This document shows, one piece after another, positions 15,951 to 23,464 of a stretch of DNA of 64,000 nucleotides. The translations under genes and the position numbers were made by a program. The notes beneath the pieces are model-generated. The model saw only the letters and a list, made by a program, of their open reading frames with translations, was not told the origin of the DNA and did no database searches. The stretch comes from Oligoflexia bacterium (GTDB taxonomy: Bacteria; Bdellovibrionota_G; JALEGL01), in assembly GCA_035326705.1 (NCBI GenBank), contig DAOLES010000005.1, forward strand, positions 89,706-153,705. Reading direction: 5' to 3'. The first letter of the stretch is position 1; each line of letters opens with the position of its first letter.

Positions 15951-16613
15951 TTAAAAACTTTTACCAAGATACTTAATTTTATTGTCTGCTCCAAGCTTAT
16001 TTGCCTCATTTAAAGCTTTGTTTTTATCATTTTCATTTGGTGAAATAAACCAGCACCATCCCCCATAGACTATTCCAGTTATATAGCATGCAATTTTATC
16101 GCTTTTTGCAATCGGTGTTGTAAACTCAATGATTTCTGTCAAATCTTGTGAGTAGTAAATAGCATAGGCTTTATTTTCTGACGATTTAAAAGCTATTCTA
16201 TACTTTACTAACTCTTTAGGGTTAACAAGCTTAGAAGTAATCAACTCATCATCTGAGTAAAAAGAAACCTCTGCTACTGTGTTCGGTGCTATGGGTTGAT
16301 CTGGAGACTGCATTGCAGAATGAATTTTTTTAGTTGTACCTGATACCAATCTATAAGATTGCCCTTCAAACTCTGCTACTGAGTCACTAAATGAAACATA
16401 AACTACATCACTTGATCTATTTTTAATCCAAAAATGATTTAGCCTTGTTATATCTTGTGAGATTTCAATTGACTCAGGGATTATATTTTTTGGTCTAATG
16501 TCATTTTCTGGCCTATGGATTACTCCTTTCCATCTGTAAGTGCTACAACTTGTTGTAGTTAAAACTAATAAAACTATAACTAACTGGTTTTTTAAAATTT
16601 GTAATTTTTGCAT
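15951..16613 (-). CDS. Island-encoded lipoprotein of unknown function
   Basis: A signal peptide (residues 1-22) ends in a TTTSC lipobox, so the mature protein begins at Cys23 and is lipid-anchored in the envelope. About 195 residues of beta-rich sequence follow, with a short hydrophobic segment (IACYITGIVYGGWCWFI, about 172-190). AGGAG lies eight bases before the ATG. A good promoter (TTGATT-17-TATAAT) is upstream and an operator-like repeat sits between its two boxes. Envelope lipoproteins on prophages and islands often act in superinfection exclusion; that role is a guess here. Confidence 0.65.
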   Translation of the reverse strand: MQKLQILKNQLVIVLLVLTTTSCSTYRWKGVIHRPENDIRPKNIIPESIEISQDITRLNHFWIKNRSSDVVYVSFSDSVAEFEGQSYRLVSGTTKKIHSAMQSPDQPIAPNTVAEVSFYSDDELITSKLVNPKELVKYRIAFKSSENKAYAIYYSQDLTEIIEFTTPIAKSDKIACYITGIVYGGWCWFISPNENDKNKALNEANKLGADNKIKYLGKSF

Positions 16614-16649
16614 AAAAGAGCTCCTAAACTAATAAACGACCCTTCTTTA

Positions 16650-16678
16650 ATTATACCTTCTTATAGGAAGAGAATCAA
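16650..16678 (-). promoter_or_regulatory. Promoter of the lipoprotein gene with operator-like core
   Basis: On the minus strand TTGATT (16673-16678) and TATAAT (16650-16655) are 17 bases apart. Between them CTTC (16657-16660) and GAAG (16667-16670) form a short inverted repeat with a 6-base centre. The XRE repressor gene starts 28 bases away on the other strand. A shared, repressor-controlled intergenic region of this layout is typical of lysogeny-type switches. Confidence 0.5.
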
Positions 16679-16705
16679 AACATCTTATCCCTATTATTGA
16701 AAATA

Positions 16706-16936
16706 ATGAAAAAGGCAGAATTTTTAAAAAAACTGGGAAAGCACATAGCAAAAATAAGAAAATCAAAAGGTTACAGTCAGGATAGGTTATACTTAGAAGC
16801 TGGGTTTTCACGAGGAACTGTCTCAAAAATTGAAAATGGACTAGTAAACCCTCAGATTTTTACATTGTATAAAATTGCAAAGACTATTAACGTTTCTGTT
16901 TCAACTTTGATAAGTTTCTCTGAAAAAGACTTATAG
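16706..16936 (+). CDS. XRE-family transcriptional regulator
   Basis: 76 residues from the ATG at 16706; a TTG three codons earlier is possible. A single Cro/C1-type HTH spans residues about 8-62: LGKHIAKIRKSKG, YSQDRLYLEAGFS, RGTVSKIENG, then INVSVSTLI. It has no effector or protease-sensor domain, so it is a minimal DNA-binding repressor. It is divergent from the lipoprotein gene and probably controls that promoter and its own. It is the only dedicated regulator of this type in the island. Confidence 0.88.
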   Translation: MKKAEFLKKLGKHIAKIRKSKGYSQDRLYLEAGFSRGTVSKIENGLVNPQIFTLYKIAKTINVSVSTLISFSEKDL

Positions 16937-16946
16937 TAGCTAATAA

Positions 16947-17360
16947 CTATTTTTCATTATTTGTTTTACTAATCCATTGCGTATGCTCTCTCGAAACAAG
17001 CATTTCAACTCTCTCAGCAAGTTGTTTTTGTGTATCACTATCTCCGTACGGACCAGCTTTTGCTAAAAATAGATACTTTTCTTTTCTAAGAGCTTCACAA
17101 GTGGCACGATACATTATCCAATTATGTTGATCTTGATTGAGGGATGTCCAAGCTTCCAAGAAAGAAATTAAAACTCCTAATACTCCAATAACTAAAAGAT
17201 CAGCTTTTATACCAGCTAACAATGGAATTAAACTCGAAAAAATTATGATAAAAACTTTAGACAGCTTAAATCGTTTTTGATGAGCTTGGCTTTTTTTATC
17301 ATACCATTCAATTTGCTCCTCTAACCTGCACAGTGTTACATTTTCTGAATGATCTTTCAT
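16947..17360 (-). CDS. SLATT/DUF4231-type two-helix membrane protein
   Basis: 137 residues: an amphipathic N-terminus (about 10-33), two hydrophobic helices at about 34-50 and 53-70 separated by GIKAD, then a helical cytoplasmic tail with RATCEALRKEKYLFLA (85-100). This is the SLATT layout (DUF4231). Comparative genomics has proposed that SLATT proteins are pore-forming effectors in nucleotide-dependent conflict systems. Its ATG follows the stop of the TIR-like gene by only three bases, so the two are translated as a unit. A membrane-disrupting effector is the likely role; this is inference from family and context. Confidence 0.72.
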   Translation of the reverse strand: MKDHSENVTLCRLEEQIEWYDKKSQAHQKRFKLSKVFIIIFSSLIPLLAGIKADLLVIGVLGVLISFLEAWTSLNQDQHNWIMYRATCEALRKEKYLFLAKAGPYGDSDTQKQLAERVEMLVSREHTQWISKTNNEK

Positions 17361-17363
17361 TTT

Positions 17364-17750
17364 TTAACCTATTAACTTTTCTATACTCCATGGGTCCCAA
17401 GAATAAAACTTACTATTCTTAGGAAACTTAGTAGGAAGTTTAGCAGATTCTACTCCTTTTAGCGCCATTCCAATTACCTTCTTTTCTAATTCAATAGCTT
17501 TTTCAATCTCCCAGTTTACCCACTGACTCTTGTACGTATCATTACCTATTAGTACAATAACAGCAGAAGACCTTTTAATTTTATCTATGATTTTTATTTT
17601 TAAGTATATTGAGTCCGTACTATTAATTGGTTTTTTTATAGATTCATCATAAAACTCTAAGGGAAATTTCGGACTTTTTGCAAGTAACCTTAAACCATTT
17701 ACTTGACTTTCATCTTCATACATAAAACTCAAAAAAACCCTTTTTTTCAT
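17364..17750 (-). CDS. MTH538-type TIR-like domain protein
   Basis: The ATG at 17750 has TTAGG seven bases upstream and is preferred to the TTG at 17774. The 128-residue protein is a single TIR-like flavodoxin fold: strand RVFLSFMYED (4-13), strand SAVIVLIGNDTYKS (62-75), then W77-V-N-W80-E81 at the position of the conserved Trp and catalytic Glu of TIR domains, and strand KVIGMALKG. TIR proteins either cleave NAD+ or make cyclic ADP-ribose-type signals; whether this one is catalytic is untested. It forms a tight two-gene operon with the SLATT gene, next to the integrase. Confidence 0.75.
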   Translation of the reverse strand: MKKRVFLSFMYEDESQVNGLRLLAKSPKFPLEFYDESIKKPINSTDSIYLKIKIIDKIKRSSAVIVLIGNDTYKSQWVNWEIEKAIELEKKVIGMALKGVESAKLPTKFPKNSKFYSWDPWSIEKLIG

Positions 17751-17802
17751 TGCTAACCTAATTTTATCAAACAAAAGTACTTATAGCCCGTTAAAATTAT
17801 GT

Positions 17803-18882
17803 TTATTTCTTATTTAAACTTATAACGGGATTTTTACTCTTATGTATACTTTTTCCAAACCTATCGTAATCTCCATCAAATGCTTTTACATCCAAATGAG
17901 CGTATCTTTCCGTCATTTTAACAGTCGAATGACCTAAAAGATCCTTTAATTTGTATATGTCACCCCCCTTCATCATCCAATGACTTGCGAAAGTATGTCT
18001 TAAATCATGAAATCTAATTCTTTCTAAACCAGCTCTTCTTATGCAACGTTGAAAAGTTTCTTGAAAAATACGTGATGACTCAATTAACATGTTTCCATAG
18101 GCGTTTGGGAATACTAAAGGAAGAGGATTTTGTAGTTTCCACTCTTTTAAAATGGACTGTAAGCAGTTCAAAATAAGTACATGTCTTGTTTTACCTGATT
18201 TAGTTGTTGTACTATAACTCTTTGATATATGGATTTTTGGATTTATCCCTATTAATTCAACATCTTGCCACTTTAATGCAGCAAGCTCACCTGCTCTCAT
18301 TCCCGTATATACAGCTGTTGCATAAAGAACATATGGTACAGGAGTATTTTCTTGCTTAGCAGATCGTAAGAGCCTATCAATTTCGTTTTGTGTTTTTAAA
18401 TACAAGAATGACTTCTGAGCTATTTTAAGTTTCTTAATTTTAGGCTTGTCATCAATCCACTTTAAGTCAATGGCCATGTTCAGCATTGCAATCAGAAGTG
18501 TTAAATGGTTGTTTACTGTTTTTGCGCTTGCCTTATTTAAAGTAATGCTTGTAAACCTATCTACTATGGTTAACGTTATTTGAGAAAGTGTTAATGTTCC
18601 AAAAAAAGGCATAAGATGTGCATTAAGGATACTTTGGTCATCTTTTGGATTTTTCTTTTTAGACGCTCTATGCATCATCCAATAATCGGCCAATTCCACA
18701 AAAGTACGTTCCATTTTTGGTCGAACATACAAGCCAGCTTTGATTTGGTCCACTTCAAGCTGATTCTTAAGTAATGCTTTGCGTGCGGTATCATAATTTT
18801 TAAAGGATTGCCCTCGCCTTTTACCATTTTCATCCACCCAGCGGATGTGCCACTTATTATTTCGTTTAATTGGTTTTGCCAT
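17803..18882 (-). CDS. Tyrosine recombinase/integrase of the island
   Basis: GAGG lies six bases before the ATG at 18882; a GTG four codons upstream is less likely. Residues 1-55 form an Arm-type DNA-binding domain (IKRNNKWHIRWVDENGKRR). Residues about 60-150 form a core-binding SAM-like domain. The catalytic domain has Arg196 (TGMRAGEL), Lys231 (KSGK), His292 and Arg295 (HDLRH), His318 (LGHS) and the nucleophile Tyr327 (ERYAH), so all six expected residues are present. It sits next to the intact tRNA-fMet gene, whose 3' end is the attachment site. The whole island should depend on it for integration and excision. Confidence 0.96.
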   Translation of the reverse strand: MAKPIKRNNKWHIRWVDENGKRRGQSFKNYDTARKALLKNQLEVDQIKAGLYVRPKMERTFVELADYWMMHRASKKKNPKDDQSILNAHLMPFFGTLTLSQITLTIVDRFTSITLNKASAKTVNNHLTLLIAMLNMAIDLKWIDDKPKIKKLKIAQKSFLYLKTQNEIDRLLRSAKQENTPVPYVLYATAVYTGMRAGELAALKWQDVELIGINPKIHISKSYSTTTKSGKTRHVLILNCLQSILKEWKLQNPLPLVFPNAYGNMLIESSRIFQETFQRCIRRAGLERIRFHDLRHTFASHWMMKGGDIYKLKDLLGHSTVKMTERYAHLDVKAFDGDYDRFGKSIHKSKNPVISLNKK

Positions 18883-19064
18883 GTCTTGCCTCACTAGTTA
18901 CAACTTATTTGGCAAGATAAGAATGGACGTAAATGACCTATTTTAATACTATTATGTCCATGTTCCAGATACTACGAATGACGCAATACTGACGCAAGCA
19001 TTTATAGTGCTATGAACGCCGAAAGGTATTTTTGCTACAACTGTTTGAATTAATTATTAGAAAT

Positions 19065-19142
<78 letters not shown>

Positions 19143-19206
19143 TCATTGAATGAGTAAGGCTTATACCATGCTTTTTTGTCCTGTCAACTTATGCCCAAAC
19201 TTATTT

Positions 19207-19243
19207 TATGTATCAAAAGGTAGGCCGTACCTTTTGATACATA
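19207..19243. repeat. Intergenic palindrome, GGTA-GGCCG-TACC family
   Basis: Perfect 16-bp arms (19207-19222 and 19228-19243) flank GGCCG. The core AAAAGGTAGGCCGTACCTTTT recurs at other intergenic sites in this window. This copy lies between the divergently oriented tRNA-fMet and murJ, so it is not a simple terminator. Confidence 0.75.
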
Positions 19244-19293
19244 TTTATTTTTTATAGCCAGTTATCTGCATCTATGGCACACTTTGGCCTTCT

Positions 19294-20850
19294 ATGAGCA
19301 TGCAAAAAAACGCCAGTAAAATCAGTGCGGCTACGTTTTTAAGCCGTATTTTGGGCCTGGTGCGTGAGCAAATTTTTGCGGCTGTCTTGGGAGCGGGCTA
19401 TTTTGCTGATGCCTTTATTTTTGCTTTTAGAATCCCTAATTTATTTAGAGATCTGTTTGCTGAAGGGGCTTTATCACAAGCCTTTGTGCCCACCATTGCC
19501 AAATTTAAGGAAAAACAAAGCCAGCCAGCAACGCTTGCTTTTTTTCAAAGCATGCTGGCCATGCTTATTTTGATTGTGGGTTTTTTGGTGGTTTTGGGCA
19601 TGTTCTTGGCGCCAGTATTTGTAGACTATATTGCTCCCGGCTTTGCCGACATCCCTGGTAAAAGGGATTTGACCATTCATTTGACCAGAATTTTATTCCC
19701 TTTTCTTTTATTTGTCTCGTGTTCCGCTTTGTTCATGAGTGTGCTTAATGTGTATCAGGAATTTTTACGCCCAGCTTTGGCGCCCGCCGTGTTTAATCTG
19801 TGCTCTATTGGTGTGGGTGTGTGGGTGTATTTTGCTGATTTCTCTAATCAAACTGCCGTCTATGCCTGGGCTATAGCCACCACCTTGGCTGGTCTTGCGC
19901 AAGCCAGCATTCAAGTGCCCAAACTCTGGCGTTATGGTTATAGATTAATCCCTAAATTTAAAGGGGTATTTGCCCATCCTGGGGTAAAAACCGTGCTATG
20001 GTTGATGCTGCCGGCCATCATTGCCAATGCCGGTACCCAGGTCAATGTTTTGGTCAATACGTCCTTGGCTTCACTCTTAGAAGAAGGCAGTATTTCTTGG
20101 TTGAACTATGCTTTTAGATTGATGCAGTTACCTATTGGTGTCTTTGGCGTGGCCATCTCTGTGGTGACCTTGAGTCAAGTGTCCACGTTGATTGCACAGA
20201 ATAAAGTAGAGGATTATAAAAAAAATGTCAGTACAGCTTTGAGCTTTACCTTACTGCTGACTCTACCCAGTACCATTGGCTTGCTGTTTTTGGGGCAACC
20301 CATCATTGCCATGATTTACCAGCGCGGTTTGTTTACACTCTATGACACACAAAACACCTTTACCGCTTTGTATTTTTACAGTTTTGGATTGCCCTTTTAT
20401 GCTGGCGTCAAAGTCTTGGCCCCTATCTTTTTTGCTTTTGATAAATCTAAAATTCCCACCTATGCCAGCTTGACTGGAATTGGTGTAAATATTGTCTTTA
20501 ACCTAATGTATTATAAAACTTTGGGGCATGGCGGTTTAGCTTTGGGCACCTCCTTGGCCATGTTGGTTAATTTTTTAATTTTGTTGATTACTTTACATAT
20601 TCAAGAGGGCATTTTTGTTTGGTCATCCATTGTTAAATCTTCTACTAAAATCTTTACGGCCAGTGCTGTTTTAGCAACTTTGTGCATGTATGTTTGGCCC
20701 TGGTTGAATGCTTATGCTGTAATTCCCAGTTTTATCCGCTTATTACTGTTTATTGCTTGCGCTGGCAGTATTTATTTTGTTTTTTTAATGGTTCTTAAAA
20801 CAGAAGAGGTTTATGCTCTTCAACAAAAACTCAAAAAGCTTTTGCCTTAA
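19294..20850 (+). CDS. murJ: Lipid II flippase MurJ
   Basis: 518 residues, close to the usual length. The N-terminal family signature SAATFLSRILGLVREQ and the following GYFADAF segment are present, and about 14 hydrophobic helices can be traced to the C-terminus. MurJ moves lipid II across the inner membrane for peptidoglycan synthesis. No Shine-Dalgarno sequence is obvious before either the ATG at 19294 or the one two codons later. The gene starts 151 bases from the tRNA-fMet gene, with a palindromic repeat between them. It is the first core gene beyond the island. Confidence 0.95.
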   Translation: MSMQKNASKISAATFLSRILGLVREQIFAAVLGAGYFADAFIFAFRIPNLFRDLFAEGALSQAFVPTIAKFKEKQSQPATLAFFQSMLAMLILIVGFLVVLGMFLAPVFVDYIAPGFADIPGKRDLTIHLTRILFPFLLFVSCSALFMSVLNVYQEFLRPALAPAVFNLCSIGVGVWVYFADFSNQTAVYAWAIATTLAGLAQASIQVPKLWRYGYRLIPKFKGVFAHPGVKTVLWLMLPAIIANAGTQVNVLVNTSLASLLEEGSISWLNYAFRLMQLPIGVFGVAISVVTLSQVSTLIAQNKVEDYKKNVSTALSFTLLLTLPSTIGLLFLGQPIIAMIYQRGLFTLYDTQNTFTALYFYSFGLPFYAGVKVLAPIFFAFDKSKIPTYASLTGIGVNIVFNLMYYKTLGHGGLALGTSLAMLVNFLILLITLHIQEGIFVWSSIVKSSTKIFTASAVLATLCMYVWPWLNAYAVIPSFIRLLLFIACAGSIYFVFLMVLKTEEVYALQQKLKKLLP

Positions 20851-20881
20851 TTTTTGTATGGTAATCATTCACCGTATCTTT

Positions 20882-20887
20882 TATAAT
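20882..20887 (+). promoter_or_regulatory. Consensus -10 box close to the prepilin start
   Basis: TATAAT ends eight bases before the ATG at 20896, with no room for a Shine-Dalgarno sequence between the expected transcription start and the start codon. No good -35 was found at the normal spacing. Confidence 0.4.
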
Positions 20888-20895
20888 AAAAGAAC

Positions 20896-21705
20896 ATGCC
20901 CTATTTTTTTAATTCTAAGCTTAGAGCATTTACCTTGCTTGAACTGATGATCTCTATTGTTATTGTCGGTAGCCTTGCTGCTGCAGCTGTTCCAAGTTTT
21001 CAAAAATATTTGCACCGTTCTAAAATGGCTGAAGGCTATTTATTTATAAGAAAAATGCATGATACCGCCGTGGTTGATGGATCTATCGCCTATGAAACTG
21101 CTGTTAGTACTGACAGTGGCCAAGCCGTTACTTGCCTAAAACAGTACCCCTTTGGTCAACTGCGTTCTTATATGTTGGGACAATATGGTTGGATTGCTGC
21201 TCCACCGTCTGGGAAAAAAGAAAAAATATATTTCCGTCAAAATGGTTATTATAATCCTGTTACTTACTACGCTCTTTCAGCAGATAACATTGTTTGTGTT
21301 ATCAATAATACTGCCTACCCTAAACCTGAACGCTACGGTTTTGCCGTTGAAAATGTTGACCCAAGTGCACAGTATACCCAAACCGTTAACCCAACCTACT
21401 TTGCTGTTTCTATTTATCCTGATTATTCCCTGGCACAAAATTTAATTGCTGAAGGAAAAAATGCAGCTTACTATGATGTACCCACTCAACGACACATGAG
21501 CACGGCCATTTTGGTTTATGCTGACCTAGATGGAGATTATGAGGCTGAATACGATGAAGATGAAGAAGAATATTCCTCTGCTCTCTTGGGTAGCTCAGGA
21601 GGGTCAGATAAAGTGTCTTATCTGATGCGGGGGATTTATTATGATACTGTGACCGGAGAGATTGTTTCTACTGAAGGAATTTACAGTCTTAATTTTGGTG
21701 AGTAA
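20896..21705 (+). CDS. Type IV prepilin-like protein
   Basis: A short positive leader of 11 residues is followed by FTLLELMISIVIVGSLAAAA, the classic prepilin helix. Mature Phe1 (residue 12) and Glu5 (residue 16) are present. Position -1 is Ala rather than the usual Gly; prepilin peptidase can accept Ala. The globular domain (60-269) ends in a stretch very rich in Asp and Glu (about 207-225), which may bind calcium as in type II pseudopilins. No pilus operon is adjacent; the only related gene in the window is gspD at 33.7-36.1 kb. Major pilin versus pseudopilin cannot be decided. Confidence 0.85.
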   Translation: MPYFFNSKLRAFTLLELMISIVIVGSLAAAAVPSFQKYLHRSKMAEGYLFIRKMHDTAVVDGSIAYETAVSTDSGQAVTCLKQYPFGQLRSYMLGQYGWIAAPPSGKKEKIYFRQNGYYNPVTYYALSADNIVCVINNTAYPKPERYGFAVENVDPSAQYTQTVNPTYFAVSIYPDYSLAQNLIAEGKNAAYYDVPTQRHMSTAILVYADLDGDYEAEYDEDEEEYSSALLGSSGGSDKVSYLMRGIYYDTVTGEIVSTEGIYSLNFGE

Positions 21706-21709
21706 ATCC

Positions 21710-22150
21710 CTATTTTTTTTGAACCATCTGACCAATACTTGTAAGAATTTCTTCTAAACTCCTATTAGAATTAATTTTTTTCTTTTTTTGCGGTGAACTT
21801 TGTTCCGCAGGCTTATGAAAAGGCTCAGATACAAAGCGGATATCTTCATAATGCAAGCCTAGTTTATCAGCAATGGCTTGCAATAAAACCGGTTTCATCA
21901 TGTTAAATTGCTGGCCCCAGGCTTGATTTTCAACCGCAATAATCAGACATGTTTTTTTAATGCGAACCGGTAAACTGCGTTTGGCCATCATTTCTCCCAC
22001 CAAACTGGGCCATTTTTTTTGCAGTTTGTAGACACTGAGCATAGGACGCTTAGAAAACAAGGGGTGTTTGGCAAATATGTCCTGCACAGGCTCTAAAACC
22101 GATGTTTTGCGTTCTTGTAAAGATTGTTGCTTTTTAAAGTGTTTTTTCAT
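21710..22150 (-). CDS. DUF721 (DciA-like) protein
   Basis: 146 residues. Residues about 35-105 match DUF721: KLQKKWPSLVGEMMAKRS, then the strand KKTCLIIAVENQAWGQQ and a following helix. Proteins of this family include DciA, the ancestral bacterial loader of the replicative helicase DnaB. The N- and C-terminal extensions are Lys- and Gln-rich and look disordered. The gene converges on the prepilin gene with a 4-base gap. The DUF721 fold is fairly clear; the DciA function is inferred from the family. Confidence 0.75.
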   Translation of the reverse strand: MKKHFKKQQSLQERKTSVLEPVQDIFAKHPLFSKRPMLSVYKLQKKWPSLVGEMMAKRSLPVRIKKTCLIIAVENQAWGQQFNMMKPVLLQAIADKLGLHYEDIRFVSEPFHKPAEQSSPQKKKKINSNRSLEEILTSIGQMVQKK

Positions 22151-22236
22151 TGTATATTTTACTGTATATCGATACTATTATACATAGGACTGACGTTTTT
22201 TTAACCCCCAAAAAAGTACTTGCATAAACTAAATAC

Positions 22237-23313
22237 ATGAAAACTTGCCCTTTTTGTAGTCATAGCATCGACGAATCCAATCAATTGGTTCAGTACTATC
22301 TTAGCCACGAACAGTTGTTAGAGTCCATTAATCTAAAACATCCACAGTGGAATTCCTCTGATGGAGCTTGTTTATCCTGTTTAGAACGCTTTTATCAAGA
22401 GTTTTCCGCACAAAAAAACTTGGCGGCTGGCCCTGAGGAGCCCACCATTGTTGCTACATCTATTAGTATGGTGGATAAGCAAAACTCTAAGTTTCAGGAA
22501 GCTTGCCTGATCATGATTCATGGGCCCAATTTTGGTAAACAATACCATATTCATGAAGAAGGTTTGACCATTGGCCGCAGTGAAAAAGTTCAGGTTCAGG
22601 TCTTTGGTGAAAATGTCTCGCGCAAACATGCCAGAATCGTCAAAGAAAAGGATAGTTTTATTATTGAAGACTTAAACTCCACCAACGGCACCTTTATCAA
22701 CACCCGTAAAGTGACCCGTCAAGCACTTGAAGATGGTGATTTGATTTTGGTGGGTAATAATATTTTAAAATTCATTTATGGGAGCAATACCGAAACCCAA
22801 TATTATGAAGAAATGTACCGTTTGGCCACCAAAGATGGTTTAACCCAAGCCTACAACAAAGTGTTTTTTTTGGAAAAACTCAATGAAGAGTTTAGACGTT
22901 CGCAGCGTTACAAACGTGATTTATCCTTAATTATGTTTGATTTAGACCATTTTAGCATCATCAATAACCAACACGGTCATGTTACCGGTGACTCTGTATT
23001 AAAAATTATTGCTAAAAATATCTTGGCCAATATTAGAAAAGAAGACATTTTTGGCCGCTATGGTGGTGAAGAATTTGCCTTACTTTTGCCAGAAATTGAT
23101 TGCGCCGGGGCTTTGACCCTTGCAGAAAAAATACGGCGCATGATTGAGAGCATTCCTTTTAAAATCAAAGACACTCATATCAATATTACCTTAAGTGCAG
23201 GCATTGCCAGTGTAGATATGGATATGAAAACCAGCAAAGACCTCATTGAAAAAGCCGATAAAGCCCTTTACGATGCCAAACACCATGGCCGCAATACGGT
23301 TAAAGTGGCTTAA
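22237..23313 (+). CDS. Diguanylate cyclase with N-terminal Zn-finger-like motif and FHA domain
   Basis: Two CxxC pairs (Cys4/Cys7 and Cys45/Cys48) could bind zinc. An FHA domain at about 95-185 has GRSEK, SRKHARI and the N-x-T NSTNGTF motif for phosphothreonine binding. The GGDEF domain (about 190-358) has an intact active site GGEEF at 276-280 and an inhibitory I-site RKED at 267-270, five residues upstream. It should make c-di-GMP from two GTP, with feedback inhibition, in response to binding a phosphorylated partner. The arrangement is reminiscent of FHA-GGDEF regulators in predatory delta-proteobacteria. Confidence 0.9.
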   Translation: MKTCPFCSHSIDESNQLVQYYLSHEQLLESINLKHPQWNSSDGACLSCLERFYQEFSAQKNLAAGPEEPTIVATSISMVDKQNSKFQEACLIMIHGPNFGKQYHIHEEGLTIGRSEKVQVQVFGENVSRKHARIVKEKDSFIIEDLNSTNGTFINTRKVTRQALEDGDLILVGNNILKFIYGSNTETQYYEEMYRLATKDGLTQAYNKVFFLEKLNEEFRRSQRYKRDLSLIMFDLDHFSIINNQHGHVTGDSVLKIIAKNILANIRKEDIFGRYGGEEFALLLPEIDCAGALTLAEKIRRMIESIPFKIKDTHINITLSAGIASVDMDMKTSKDLIEKADKALYDAKHHGRNTVKVA

Positions 23314-23432
23314 TTGACCATTTAATTGTTTTAAATGGCTTATTCTTGCTCCAAGTCCAAGATAAATCATTACCCTCTCTTAAAAATGCAATGTATTGCG
23401 TTTTATATTCCCTGTTAATCAGCTAAGGCCAG

Positions 23433-23461
23433 TTGACAAAAATTGCCGGCCCCGATAACAA
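23433..23461 (+). promoter_or_regulatory. Promoter of mutL, probably leaderless
   Basis: TTGACA (23433-23438) is followed by exactly 17 bases and TAACAA (23456-23461). Transcription would begin near 23468, which is the GTG codon of mutL. The -10 is weak but the -35 and the spacing are perfect. Confidence 0.5.
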
Positions 23462-23464
23462 ACC

